DNA of 64,000 nucleotides. Origin: Thermoguttaceae bacterium (GTDB lineage Bacteria > Planctomycetota > Planctomycetia > Pirellulales > Thermoguttaceae). The notes under the pieces are model-generated. The model saw nothing but the letters and a program-made list of their open reading frames with translations. It did no database searches and was not told where the DNA came from. The translations under genes and the position numbers were made by a program. The stretch covers positions 1 to 64,000 of the forward strand of contig JAFRXD010000049.1 in NCBI GenBank assembly GCA_017441605.1, given 5' to 3'. Shown here piece after piece: positions 8,817 to 17,403 of this stretch (positions are counted from its first letter, which is position 1; every line of letters starts with the position of its first letter).

Positions 8817-10061
8817 CTAATTCGTTGTTGGACACAACGTTCGAATTTCCGCGCTACTGGCAGGTAAGCTCTTGTCCTCGCGCAAAACGCTCCATAAATT
8901 TTCCCAATCGCCCGCGAAAGAGTCAAGGGAAAAAGATTTGGCAATTCTTAAAGAAGTCTCGTTAACCTTGCCTACGCGCTCCAAAAGGGCAAGCGCTCTC
9001 TCGATCCCTTTCGCGAACTCTTCCGGTTCGCGAGATTCGACAATAAAACCGTTTTCGTCGTTTACGATCATCTCGCGCGCGCCGCTTACGTTTGTGGAGA
9101 CGCAAGTCTTTCCACAAGCAAGCGCTTCGACCAAAGCGACGGACCACCCCTCCTTTATGGAAGCGCAAAGATACAAATCGGTGGCGCGCAATTCCGAACT
9201 CAATCTCGCGGGTTCTAAAAACCCCTTTACTTGAACATTGTTTTTCAAATCGAGTTGGTCGACAAGTTTTTCTAACTCAAAACGATCCTCGCCATCGCCA
9301 ACGAACGTCAATTGAATCGAGTTCCACCTACGCCTAAGAAGAGCCAACGCTTCAAGCGCTAGTTTCCATCCCTTAATCCAGCATAGACGTCCAACTATTA
9401 TTAGACGCGGAGAAGCGAGGCGAGGAAACTCGACGGACGAATCGGGGTAAAAGACGCGAGGATCGTAGCGCGTTGGAAAAAACTGGAGCGTCTTTCCCGC
9501 TAGATAAGATCCGTTACTTTCTTCAAATTCGGTTATCGTTTCGCGATCCCCCGAAGCGAGTAAGACGTCGGGATTCAAGTCTGATAAATCGCGCATCATT
9601 TTCCTATGGAACCAGTTGGCGAGAAATCGCAAATAACGATACCTAGAAAAAGCGACCGGATTGTTAAGTCCCGCAAATCGGTAGCAAAAAGACTCCCATG
9701 GAAACTCTCCTAAAACCCCGAGTAATTCTGGAGAGTCGCAAAAAAGATTCCCGACGTCCAAAGAGCGAATAGACGGAAGAAATCGTTTAATCCTATGCCG
9801 GAAGACAATGCGCCGGGGAATAATTGGACGCTTGCTCTTATTCCTAGGAGCTAATGAGCCCACGTTAAAAAGCCAAATTGGTTCCCCGTTCCATTCGGAC
9901 TCTAACCATCGTCCCATAGGAACGCTAGGATCCTCGCGAGGGGCCACTACGGCAAATCTTGATCCAAATGCGTTAAGGGCTTGAATCGCAAAAGCGGTTT
10001 GTCCGCCTCTTGGCGGACTCCATGGATCGCCGGGACTCAAATAAATGACTTTAGGCGTCAT
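8817..10061 (-). CDS. Glycosyltransferase family 4, first gene of the polysaccharide operon
   Basis: A 414-residue GT4 enzyme. Its N-terminal domain begins KVIYLSPGDPWSPPRGGQTAF, with the glycine-rich loop typical of GT-B enzymes. The C-terminal domain has LIIVGRLCWIKGWKLALEAL, FVGDGEDRFELE, and the nucleotide-sugar site CASIKEGWSVALVEALACGKTCVST with the E-x7-E pair. The ATG at 10061 fits the fold start. The in-frame extension to 10139 adds 26 residues without similarity. It is predicted to add a sugar to a lipid-linked surface glycan before export, together with the neighbouring ligase/polymerase-like protein. Confidence 0.9.
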   Translation of the reverse strand: MTPKVIYLSPGDPWSPPRGGQTAFAIQALNAFGSRFAVVAPREDPSVPMGRWLESEWNGEPIWLFNVGSLAPRNKSKRPIIPRRIVFRHRIKRFLPSIRSLDVGNLFCDSPELLGVLGEFPWESFCYRFAGLNNPVAFSRYRYLRFLANWFHRKMMRDLSDLNPDVLLASGDRETITEFEESNGSYLAGKTLQFFPTRYDPRVFYPDSSVEFPRLASPRLIIVGRLCWIKGWKLALEALALLRRRWNSIQLTFVGDGEDRFELEKLVDQLDLKNNVQVKGFLEPARLSSELRATDLYLCASIKEGWSVALVEALACGKTCVSTNVSGAREMIVNDENGFIVESREPEEFAKGIERALALLERVGKVNETSLRIAKSFSLDSFAGDWENLWSVLREDKSLPASSAEIRTLCPTTN

Positions 10062-10063
10062 TA

Positions 10064-10091
10064 TTGGAAACTTCCACAAAACAGTTATAAT
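10064..10091 (+). promoter_or_regulatory. Putative sigma-70 type promoter for the GH43-like gene
   Basis: TTGGAA (10064-10069) and TATAAT (10086-10091) are 16 bases apart, about 100 bases upstream of the coding start. It lies in the divergent intergenic region next to the start of the GT4 operon. Confidence 0.5.
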
Positions 10092-10190
10092 GAAACTCGC
10101 GTTTGGGATCTTAACGTTCAAACAATATCGGAATAGCAAAGACGAGAGGGCTCGGAAGTCCCGGACGTCTTTGGCGCGCGAGGTTCAACA

Positions 10191-11261
10191 ATGATCTTTC
10201 GTCCTTTTACTGTTTCGCTGGTGGCGTCGTTGGCGCTCGCGAGGGTCGTTTTTGCGAGCGAGCCAATTCCCGCGGTATTTACGGTCGACGATAACCGAGC
10301 TTCAATCGTCGCGCCGGACGCTCCCGCTTTAAAATCGCCCGAAATGTGCTGGGCCCCGAAGGACTTTGCCAAAGACCCTACAGTTATTCGCTTCAAAGAC
10401 AAGTATTATATGTATTTCTCCATTCCCCCGCAAGAGAAAGACGGGGGAAAATATGGTTGGACGACAGGAATCGCTCAAAGCGACGATCTGCTCCGCTGGG
10501 AGTACGTAAAAAACCTCTTACCGGACCAGGAATGCGCAAAGAATGGTTTTTGCGCGCCTTGCGCTCGCGTCTTCAACGACAAGGTCTTCTTGTTTTATCA
10601 AACTTACGGGAACGGTCCTAAAGACGCGATTTGCATGTCGACGTCAAACGATGGATTGAACTTTGTCCCCAACCCTTCCAATCCAATTTTTCGACCTTCG
10701 GGAGATTGGACCAACGGTAGAGCGATCGACGCCGACGTTATTTACTTCAAAGGAAAGTTCTTCCTGTACGCGGCGACCAGAGACCCGGAGGGCAAGATAC
10801 AAAAACTCGTTGTCGCAACGTGCGATTTGTCGCCCGACAAGCTCGATACTTGTGTTCCAGGCGATTGGAAACAAGCTAAAGACGGCGCGATTCTAAAACC
10901 GGAACTCCCTTGGGAAACTCGCTGTATTGAAGCTCCGACCACCATAGAGCGAGACGGTAAACTTTATATGTTTTACGCTGGAGGATACGACAACGATCCG
11001 CAACATATCGGAGTCGCCGTTAGCGAGGACGGTATCTCGTGGACGCGATTATGGAACGTTCCCTTCATTACAAACGGTTCCCAAGGACAGTGGAACGCCT
11101 CCGAATCGGGACATCCCGGCGTTTTCTTAGACGAAGACGGTCAAACATGGCTCTTCTTTCAGGGGAACAACTCGCGAGGAAAAGATTGGTTTTTATCTCG
11201 CGTAAAGCTGGATTGGAGTAACGAAACAAACGGACTAGTCGCTCCAATCCTCAAGGATTGA
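10191..11261 (+). CDS. Secreted five-bladed beta-propeller glycosidase, GH43-like
   Basis: A 356-residue protein with a signal peptide (residues 1 to ~23, ending VFASEP). The propeller repeats carry motifs typical of GH43/GH32-type glycosidases: KDPTVIRFKDKYYMYFS (candidate catalytic base Asp), RAIDADVIYFKGKFFLYAA, and CIEAPTTIERDGKLYMFYAGG (candidate acid Glu). It ends with LDEDGQTWLFFQGNN. It probably acts on arabinan, xylan or galactan side chains outside the cytoplasm, but GH43-like sequences have many specificities and related GH families share this fold. A GAGG ribosome site lies 8 bases before the ATG. It is followed at 7 bases by kdsB. Confidence 0.75.
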   Translation: MIFRPFTVSLVASLALARVVFASEPIPAVFTVDDNRASIVAPDAPALKSPEMCWAPKDFAKDPTVIRFKDKYYMYFSIPPQEKDGGKYGWTTGIAQSDDLLRWEYVKNLLPDQECAKNGFCAPCARVFNDKVFLFYQTYGNGPKDAICMSTSNDGLNFVPNPSNPIFRPSGDWTNGRAIDADVIYFKGKFFLYAATRDPEGKIQKLVVATCDLSPDKLDTCVPGDWKQAKDGAILKPELPWETRCIEAPTTIERDGKLYMFYAGGYDNDPQHIGVAVSEDGISWTRLWNVPFITNGSQGQWNASESGHPGVFLDEDGQTWLFFQGNNSRGKDWFLSRVKLDWSNETNGLVAPILKD

Positions 11262-11268
11262 TTTTCTA

Positions 11269-12117
11269 ATGAAAACGCTAATTGTAATTCCCGCTCGATA
11301 CGGTTCAAAACGCTTTCCCGGTAAACCGCTCGCGATTCTTGAAGGAAAAACAATTCTAGAACGCGTTTGGGAAATAGCCGCGTTCGCGCGTTCGCGCGTC
11401 CCCGAGTGCGAAGCAATCGTTGCGACGGAAAAGCCTTCCGAGTCGTGTCCTAGCGACAAAATCGTCTCTTTCTGTAGATCAAAGGGAATTCCGGTCGCGG
11501 TAACGTCCGCGGAACTTGCCACCGGAACGGATCGAGTTTGGGAAACGGTCTCCGCAATGCCGGAACGTCCGGATATTGTCGTTAATCTCCAGGGCGACTC
11601 TCCCATTTGTCCCCCAAGTTTCCCAATTCGTCTTATCGAAGCGTTGCGAGACAATCAAAATGACGACGTCGCCACGATTTGCACCAGACTTTCTTGGGAG
11701 GCGCTCGACGCGTTAAGGGAAGCGAAAAAAACCTCGCCGTTTAGTGGAACGACCGTCGTTCGCGCTTCAAATGGAACCGCCCTGTGGTTTTCAAAAAACG
11801 TCGTTCCGGCAATTCGCGACGAACAAAAATTGCGAGCGAGCGAGCCCCTTTCGCCAGTTCTTCGTCACATTGGTCTTTACGCTTATCGATTCGATGCGTT
11901 GCAATTCTTCGCGTCGGCGGAAAAATCCGAATACGAACGTCTTGAACAACTCGAACAACTGCGTTTCTTAGAAAACGGCCGCTCGATAAGATTGGTCGAG
12001 GAGAAATTTCCCGAAGGTTATGAAAAAGTGACTTCGGGTATTGATTCGCCGCAAGACCTTGAAAGAGCTGCTAGCGTCATCAAGGAGCGCGGCGAGATTC
12101 TTGATTGTTTCGCATAG
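11269..12117 (+). CDS. kdsB: 3-deoxy-manno-octulosonate cytidylyltransferase (CMP-KDO synthetase)
   Basis: This cytoplasmic enzyme activates KDO with CTP for LPS inner-core synthesis. The 282-residue product starts with the CTP-binding IPARYGSKRFPGKPLA. It continues with EAIVATEKP, TGTDRVWE, VVNLQGDSP (the invariant Q-G-D used for metal and nucleotide binding), PVLRHIGLYAYR, and LEQLEQLRFLENG near the end, all standard for KdsB. It is slightly longer than the usual ~250 residues. Together with lpxB it supports a true LPS. It begins 7 bases after the GH43-like gene and precedes the histidine-phosphatase gene by 23 bases, so these are likely co-transcribed. Confidence 0.94.
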   Translation: MKTLIVIPARYGSKRFPGKPLAILEGKTILERVWEIAAFARSRVPECEAIVATEKPSESCPSDKIVSFCRSKGIPVAVTSAELATGTDRVWETVSAMPERPDIVVNLQGDSPICPPSFPIRLIEALRDNQNDDVATICTRLSWEALDALREAKKTSPFSGTTVVRASNGTALWFSKNVVPAIRDEQKLRASEPLSPVLRHIGLYAYRFDALQFFASAEKSEYERLEQLEQLRFLENGRSIRLVEEKFPEGYEKVTSGIDSPQDLERAASVIKERGEILDCFA

Positions 12118-12140
12118 TTCAAATCCGTGGGAAAGACAAT

Positions 12141-12812
12141 ATGGAAACAATACTAATTGTCGCGAGACACGGCAATACGTTCAATAAAGGCGACGCCGTT
12201 TTACGAATCGGTTCAAGAACCGATCTTCCCCTCACGCTCGATGGAAGAGAACAGGGTCGCCGTCTGGGATTAAACTTGCTGAAAAATGGATTAAAACCAA
12301 GTCGTTTCTTCTCCGCCCCCCTTAAAAGAGCGCTGGAGACGATTGGCGAGGCGAGCGCAACGATTGCAAAAGCCCCCAAAATTGAAATAGCCGACTTTTT
12401 AACGGAACTTGATTACGGAGAGGACGACGGACTCCCAGAGGAAGAGGTAGTTCGGAGACTAGGACGCGTCGAAGCGAGAGAAACGAATTCGGACGAAGAC
12501 GAGTTGTCTCTTGGAAAAAAGGTTCTTCAACTCTGGGATCGCGAGTCTATTCTTCCAAAGGGTTGGAGTTTTCTACGACCTAGAGTCGAGCGCCTTAGGA
12601 ACGATTGGCAAGCTTTTGCGACTAAATTAAAAGTCGACGCGCCCGGTTCCACAACCCTCGCGGTTACGAGTAATGGGGTAGCCCGATTCGCTCTGAATAT
12701 TCTAGATCCGGAGTTCAAACGTCCAGAATCGGTAAAGTTGGCTCCCGGTTCGTTTGGAGTTTTCGTTCAACGCGAGGACAAGTGGCGTCTTCTCGATTGG
12801 AACGTTCGATAG
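12141..12812 (+). CDS. Histidine phosphatase superfamily protein with altered second catalytic site
   Basis: A 223-residue member of the phosphoglycerate mutase-like (RHG) fold. The N-terminal VARHGNTFN gives the nucleophilic histidine. DLPLTLDGREQGRRLG and FFSAPLKRALET supply the usual phosphate-pocket arginines, and FLTELDYGEDDG provides the acid. The second catalytic His motif (normally V-S/T-H-G-G) reads VTSNGVARFAL, so His is absent. Related sequences with SNG are known in this superfamily, so activity is not excluded. The ATG at 12141 follows a GGGAAAG site; the upstream in-frame codon overlaps kdsB. Position directly after kdsB suggests a sugar-phosphate role; this is inference. Confidence 0.8.
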   Translation: METILIVARHGNTFNKGDAVLRIGSRTDLPLTLDGREQGRRLGLNLLKNGLKPSRFFSAPLKRALETIGEASATIAKAPKIEIADFLTELDYGEDDGLPEEEVVRRLGRVEARETNSDEDELSLGKKVLQLWDRESILPKGWSFLRPRVERLRNDWQAFATKLKVDAPGSTTLAVTSNGVARFALNILDPEFKRPESVKLAPGSFGVFVQREDKWRLLDWNVR

Positions 12813-12877
12813 CGAACCAAAGTCGAGGATTAATCGCTGAGCGAAAGTCAAAAAAGAAAAAATTTGTCGCGTCTTTC

Positions 12878-12906
12878 TTGAAAGAAGGGCCGCGAATCGT
12901 TAAAAT
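12878..12906 (+). promoter_or_regulatory. Strong sigma-70 type promoter for the Gfo/Idh/MocA gene
   Basis: TTGAAA (12878-12883) and TAAAAT (12901-12906) are separated by exactly 17 bases. They lie about 100 bases before the ATG at 13008, with no other gene between. Confidence 0.65.
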
Positions 12907-13007
12907 AATGCGGATCCCTTTCCGGGAAAAACGCCAATTTACTTGTGGACTCGACAGAACGGCGATTCCGCAAGCGCTTTGTTGTCACGATAAAATGGAG
13001 ACGTTCT

Positions 13008-14372
13008 ATGAGCAAAGTTTCCCGTCGTTCTTTCTTAAAGTCGTCCAGCATCTTGGCCGCGGCGGTCGCCGCGCCCGAGTTGACCGCCGTTCCGCGCGTT
13101 CACGCCGGCGAGGACAATACGATCAAAATCGCTTGGGTCGGTTGCGGTTCACGCGGAAGCGGGGCGATCCAACAAGCGATGAACGCCGATAAAAACACCA
13201 AGTTGTACGCGGTCGCCGACGCGTTCGAACATCGAGCGAAGAACGCGGTTCAGATGGTTAAAGACACCCAAGGCGAAGATCGCGTCGATTGCCCGCCCGA
13301 ACGCACCTTCCATGATCTCAACGGCTTCAAGCAAGCGATCGATTGCTTGGACGATGGCGACGTTGTCGTCTTGACCACGCCTCAAGGTTTCCGTCCGCCT
13401 ACCTTCGAGTACGCCGCGACCCACAAAAAGCATATCAATATTTTCGCCGAAAAGCCGCTGGGCGTTGATATTCCCGGTTTGAAGCGCCTGCAAAAAGCGA
13501 ACGAAGTCGCCAAGCAAAAGGGAATTCAAGTTGGAATTGGTTTGAACAACCGACACTATTTCCGCACGGAAGAAACCGTCAACGCGATCCGCGACGGCAA
13601 GCTGGGCGACGTCCTTACGACTTGGGTCTATCGTCTCCAAGGTCCGCACATTCTCAATCTTCACGAAGGGTACACCGATCTCCAAAACGAGATCAGCAAC
13701 ATCTTCTGCTTTGACTGGACGAGCGGTGGGTTCATTGTCGACGCCTTGATCCACAACATTGACATTTGTTGCTGGTGCATGGACGACTATCCGGTCGCGG
13801 CGTTTGGTTCCGGCGGTCGCTTGGTTGATCCGCACGACAAGGGCATGCGTCGCATGCAAGACCAACTCATCGACTGCGGCGCGATCGAGTACATCTTTAA
13901 AGACGGTCGCAGAATGAACTTGCATACTCGCACCGTTCCCAACTGCTGGGGAATGTTCCAAGCGAACGTTCAAGGGACCAAGGGTTGCGCTCAACTTGGC
14001 GAAGGCGTTGGCGATCCGGCCATTTACGAAGGTTGCGATATGCGCAACACCGAAGCTCGCAAAGTCATTTGGAAGCCGGAATCTCCCTCGAACGACTCTT
14101 ACCAAACCGAGCACGATCTTCTTTTCAAAGCGATTCGCAACAACGATCCTTGGAACGAGGTCGAATACGCCATTAACGCGACCAAAACCGCTATTCTTGG
14201 GCGTACCGCGATGGAAACCGGCGATTACATCAAGATGGACGACGTTTGGAACTCGACGCGCGAGCTCGTCCCGAATATCGACGATCTCCGACTGGACAGC
14301 CCGTCCCCGGCGGAACGCGACGTAAACGGTAACTACTGGATCGGCCAACCCGGCGTTACCAAATTGAGCTGA
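13008..14372 (+). CDS. Tat-exported Gfo/Idh/MocA family oxidoreductase
   Basis: A 454-residue NAD(P)-dependent sugar or cyclitol oxidoreductase. The start at 13008 gives a twin-arginine leader (SRRSFLKSS followed by an Ala-rich stretch to VHAGED), preceded by a GGAG site; the longer frame from 12945 would bury it. After the leader come the Rossmann segment KIAWVGCGSRGSG and the family's EKPLG motif with the catalytic-pocket lysine. A C-terminal alpha/beta domain includes DALIHNIDICCWCMDDYP. Tat export would let the protein fold with its cofactor in the cytoplasm before reaching the periplasm, as in Zymomonas glucose-fructose oxidoreductase. The substrate is unknown. It is a single-gene unit with its own promoter and terminator, and its codons are GC-richer than its neighbours', which may indicate strong expression. 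Confidence 0.88.
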   Translation: MSKVSRRSFLKSSSILAAAVAAPELTAVPRVHAGEDNTIKIAWVGCGSRGSGAIQQAMNADKNTKLYAVADAFEHRAKNAVQMVKDTQGEDRVDCPPERTFHDLNGFKQAIDCLDDGDVVVLTTPQGFRPPTFEYAATHKKHINIFAEKPLGVDIPGLKRLQKANEVAKQKGIQVGIGLNNRHYFRTEETVNAIRDGKLGDVLTTWVYRLQGPHILNLHEGYTDLQNEISNIFCFDWTSGGFIVDALIHNIDICCWCMDDYPVAAFGSGGRLVDPHDKGMRRMQDQLIDCGAIEYIFKDGRRMNLHTRTVPNCWGMFQANVQGTKGCAQLGEGVGDPAIYEGCDMRNTEARKVIWKPESPSNDSYQTEHDLLFKAIRNNDPWNEVEYAINATKTAILGRTAMETGDYIKMDDVWNSTRELVPNIDDLRLDSPSPAERDVNGNYWIGQPGVTKLS

Positions 14373-14436
14373 ACCCGACTAGACGACCGATCTCGAGCGC
14401 GCTCGCCTAGATCGGTTGAACTTTGCAAATTTTGAT

Positions 14437-14479
14437 AAAAAGACGCGGACGAGAAAACTCTTCTCGTCCGCGTCTTTTT
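14437..14479. terminator. Bidirectional Rho-independent terminator
   Basis: GACGCGGACGAGAA (14441-14454) and its perfect complement (14460-14473) form a 14-bp stem, with A's before and TTTTTC after. It separates the convergent oxidoreductase and metallophosphoesterase genes. Confidence 0.92.
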
Positions 14480-14503
14480 CACAATCAAAAGTCGTGGTCC
14501 AAA

Positions 14504-15385
14504 CTATGCGAAATCAAACGAGGGAGAATTCTCGTTCAGCTTCTTTAGATACGTCTCGACGTCCTTTTCGGGTTCTTTAACGTACCCGTATTTCGACCAC
14601 TGATACGCGTCGATATAAGGAACGAACGACGCTTCGGTCTCCGAAAGATTGGCGACCATAAACCCCATGTCGCCCCAATGACCAACGGACGGAAAACAGA
14701 TCGTTTTAACGCTGTCGGCAATTGGCGTTCGATAGTAATGAAGATGTCCGTGCAGATAGGCGACAAATTTCGGACACTCGGTTAAAATGTCGGCGATTTT
14801 CGTATTGCCCATTTGGTGGTGGCAACCGACAAAAACCGGTTTGTCCGAGTATCTTTTGAGAGTCTCTTTCAACCACTCTTTTTGTTCGGGGCAAATTTCC
14901 CCGCGAACTTCTCCCCGCAAGTAGGAGTCGAGCAGAATAAAATCGGCTCGCGGAGTCTCGACAATATTGATATAGCAATCTTTGACGGGCTGTTCTTTTT
15001 CAAAACGCTCGGGAAACACTTGTCGATAGTTTGCGATTCTATCGTGGTTGCCCATCGCTATTTCCCAATGAATCCCCGCGTTTTCGATTGGCTTAATCAA
15101 CTTTCGAAAGAGTTCGTACTCTTCGACTTTCCCTTCCAAATAAGCGACGTCGCCATAGATCAGAAGATTTGCTGGTCTCGGGTTCATCGCCAAGATTTTT
15201 GCGACGCTCTGATTGAAACGAACAACGTGCTGAACCGTTTCCGGTCCGTGAAGGTGCGTGTCGGAAAAAATAGCGACAACGTTTTCGTCCAAGGGAAAAT
15301 CCTCGGCCAAAAGTTGCTCAACGCTTAGAAAAGGAAGCGAGAACGCGGACGCCGCGACAGAACGTAAGAAATCTCTCCGATTCAT
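14504..15385 (-). CDS. Secreted calcineurin-like metallophosphoesterase with RR leader
   Basis: The 293-residue product has a twin-arginine-type leader (NRRDFLRS, then a hydrophobic stretch to about residue 28). The dimetal phosphoesterase motifs follow in order: FSDTHLHG (D-x-H), YGDVAY (G-D), MGNHDR (G-N-H-D), GCHHQ, and LHGHLHYY (G-H-x-H). The natural substrate (phosphodiester, nucleotide or phospholipid head group) cannot be told. An AAGGATGG ribosome site precedes the ATG. It is the last of four minus-strand genes (14504-19263) separated by gaps of 70-75 bases. Confidence 0.88.
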   Translation of the reverse strand: MNRRDFLRSVAASAFSLPFLSVEQLLAEDFPLDENVVAIFSDTHLHGPETVQHVVRFNQSVAKILAMNPRPANLLIYGDVAYLEGKVEEYELFRKLIKPIENAGIHWEIAMGNHDRIANYRQVFPERFEKEQPVKDCYINIVETPRADFILLDSYLRGEVRGEICPEQKEWLKETLKRYSDKPVFVGCHHQMGNTKIADILTECPKFVAYLHGHLHYYRTPIADSVKTICFPSVGHWGDMGFMVANLSETEASFVPYIDAYQWSKYGYVKEPEKDVETYLKKLNENSPSFDFA

Positions 15386-15459
15386 ACCATCCTTTCACCA
15401 ACGAAAAATAGGTTGGCGTTAGTTCTAGTGTCCCAAGTTTTTTAAAACAAAACGATCCG

Positions 15460-16395
15460 TTATCCTTTTTGTTCGGCTTCCATCGCCTTGAGAGAAAGAC
15501 CGATATTCTCTATCAATTCGTCGACTTGCCAACATTCCTCGAATCCGACAATGTACACGTCGACCACTTGCGAGCGAACGACCGTATCGATAGAATGACG
15601 GCGCTCTTCAAGCTCCTTCATCGTGCCTTCGCCAACAAGCTTCATGCAGATAACGCCCTTCCCGTTTTCTTGCGCTTTTCGAGAAGCGGCGACATTCTCT
15701 TCAAACGTGCCGTCCATGCGCGTGCCGGCCGAATTTAATCGGATATGAACGGCGTCCACCCACGGATTCTCCGCCGCGGTTTGCAACGACCCTATCGAAT
15801 GAGTGGAAACCCCGTGTCCGCGAATAAGTCCCTGCTCCTTACACTTCTCAAGATCCTCCATGTATTGCTTACAATCGTCCGCCCAATCCGGTTTTGTCAT
15901 ACAGTGGATTTGAACGAGATCGAGATAATCGGTCTTCAATTCTCGGAGGAAACGCTTTACGACGGTAACGGCGTCGGGACGATCTTTATCCTCTATCCCT
16001 CCGGGATGCGGCCATAATTTCGATGAAATTACGTAACTATCGCGAGGTTTGTCTTTGAGAGTCGTAGAAATAATCTCGTGAGTCCCGTACAAATCGGCGC
16101 AATCAAAGAAACGAACGCCGGAATCGTAGCAGTGATTGATCAACTTGACGGCTTTGTCCCGATCCATCCGCGTGAGTTGCGCCGAATGATTGTAGCCGGA
16201 CATACCCGTGCCAAACCCAATGCGACTGGTCTCGACGTCGCCGAACAATTTAACTCGCGCGAGGGGATCGGTCGAAAAAGGATTCTTGGGACTAAAAGCC
16301 TCTTCGGCGGTAACCGAGGTTTGCGACGAGATCAAATTCGCTCCAGCGGCGGACGCTGCGAGAGTCTTTATAAACTGGCGTCGATTTGAAGACAT
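15460..16395 (-). CDS. Secreted aldo/keto reductase with RR leader
   Basis: A 311-residue aldo/keto reductase. The N-terminus NRRQFIKTLAASAAGA is a Tat-type leader. The AKR tetrad is visible: Asp and Tyr in FDCADLYGTHE, Lys in ISSKLWPH, and His in LVQIHCMTKPDW. RGHGVSTHS and the shortened C-terminal barrel resemble the planctomycete-type AKRs of the YhdN/tas group. An NADPH enzyme exported by Tat would act folded in the periplasm, perhaps on oxidised sugars, but the substrate is unknown. A strong GAGGAGG site lies a few bases before the ATG. Confidence 0.87.
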   Translation of the reverse strand: MSSNRRQFIKTLAASAAGANLISSQTSVTAEEAFSPKNPFSTDPLARVKLFGDVETSRIGFGTGMSGYNHSAQLTRMDRDKAVKLINHCYDSGVRFFDCADLYGTHEIISTTLKDKPRDSYVISSKLWPHPGGIEDKDRPDAVTVVKRFLRELKTDYLDLVQIHCMTKPDWADDCKQYMEDLEKCKEQGLIRGHGVSTHSIGSLQTAAENPWVDAVHIRLNSAGTRMDGTFEENVAASRKAQENGKGVICMKLVGEGTMKELEERRHSIDTVVRSQVVDVYIVGFEECWQVDELIENIGLSLKAMEAEQKG

Positions 16396-16465
16396 AACGT
16401 CCTCCTCTACAACATGCGAAAATGTTTAATAATACATCTTTAACACGATTCTAGCGAGAAAATGA

Positions 16466-17332
16466 CTAGATCTGCGAACCGTTTGAAGGACGCAAGAACA
16501 AATTCCTAATTCTCGTGGCGGTGCGAGCGTACTGAGGATCGCCGCTCATCTGTCTCCATTCGGGATGTCGAACGAACATATCCCACCCCTCTCTTCGCGC
16601 CTCGTCGTTCTCGAAACTGAGCATATAGGTAATGTTGGGAATCCACGATCCAAAAATCGCGCTGCCCATAAAAACCGGCTCCATTCCGCAACGTCGGAAC
16701 AAATCGAGCTCGCCCTGCTCGAACATTCGAGCTTTGGCTATGTTGCGCTCGTAGTTCGGAGAATTGTACGTGCGAAGTTGCAACAATCTATCGCGACCTC
16801 GGTAAGGAACCTCGATGCGAGGCTGACAAACCAAAGAGCGTAAAACGGTCATCTCCTCGTCGATAAATTCGAGATCGTCGGAAAGGTTGAAACGAGAAAA
16901 ATTATCGGCGGTTCGACGTTGAAGGTCGAGAAAGTTTTCTATGTTAGAACTCTCTTGAACAACGAAAACCGCCGCGTCGTACAAAGCGGCGTTATAACTA
17001 CGATCGCCGCGCATCAATTCCGTATCGACGTAAAAAACGCCAACTTTGTCAAACCCCAGTTGATTCCGATCGTTTATCAAACGGGAATCGAAGGAGCGAA
17101 GAAGCTCGTTGCGCTTCGCCACCGACTGCGTCGAGTATATTTCCAACAGTACGTATCGCTGATTCTCGGAAGGAACGCGCCGTTGACGCGATCGTTCCGG
17201 GTTATATCGCGAGGAGTGGGTCGTTTCGGATCCAGCGTTGCGCTTTGGGATCAAGACGTCCCCTCTGGACGTTCCTGTCGCGGTCGATAAACCGACCGCC
17301 GCCGCGGCCGTCAAAAAATCGCGTCGTTGCAT
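16466..17332 (-). CDS. Secreted NIPSNAP family protein with RR leader
   Basis: The 288-residue product starts MQRRDFLTAAAAVGLS, a Tat-type leader. After a basic linker it carries two ferredoxin-like NIPSNAP halves: VLLEIYSTQSVAKRNELLRSF...GVFYVDTEL and QLRTYNSPNYERNIAKARMFEQGELDLFRRCGMEPVFMG, ending in the typical MLSFENDEARREGWDMFVRHPEWRQM region. NIPSNAP proteins have no settled biochemical role; secreted versions recur in planctomycetes. A GGAG site lies 7 bases before the ATG. The neighbours are a Tat-type aldo/keto reductase and a methionine-cycle enzyme on the same strand. Confidence 0.85.
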   Translation of the reverse strand: MQRRDFLTAAAAVGLSTATGTSRGDVLIPKRNAGSETTHSSRYNPERSRQRRVPSENQRYVLLEIYSTQSVAKRNELLRSFDSRLINDRNQLGFDKVGVFYVDTELMRGDRSYNAALYDAAVFVVQESSNIENFLDLQRRTADNFSRFNLSDDLEFIDEEMTVLRSLVCQPRIEVPYRGRDRLLQLRTYNSPNYERNIAKARMFEQGELDLFRRCGMEPVFMGSAIFGSWIPNITYMLSFENDEARREGWDMFVRHPEWRQMSGDPQYARTATRIRNLFLRPSNGSQI

Positions 17333-17403
17333 TTTGTGTTCTCCAAATTGTTATAAAGTCCAAATGATACGACCATAGGCGTAGCGACGACAAAACGAAC
17401 CGC

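Noticed and set aside
13149..14348. 399-codon open frame on the minus strand opposite the Gfo/Idh/MocA gene
   Set aside because: It mirrors a GC-rich gene with clear family motifs on the plus strand; its translation is valine/arginine-rich and shows no fold or ribosome site.
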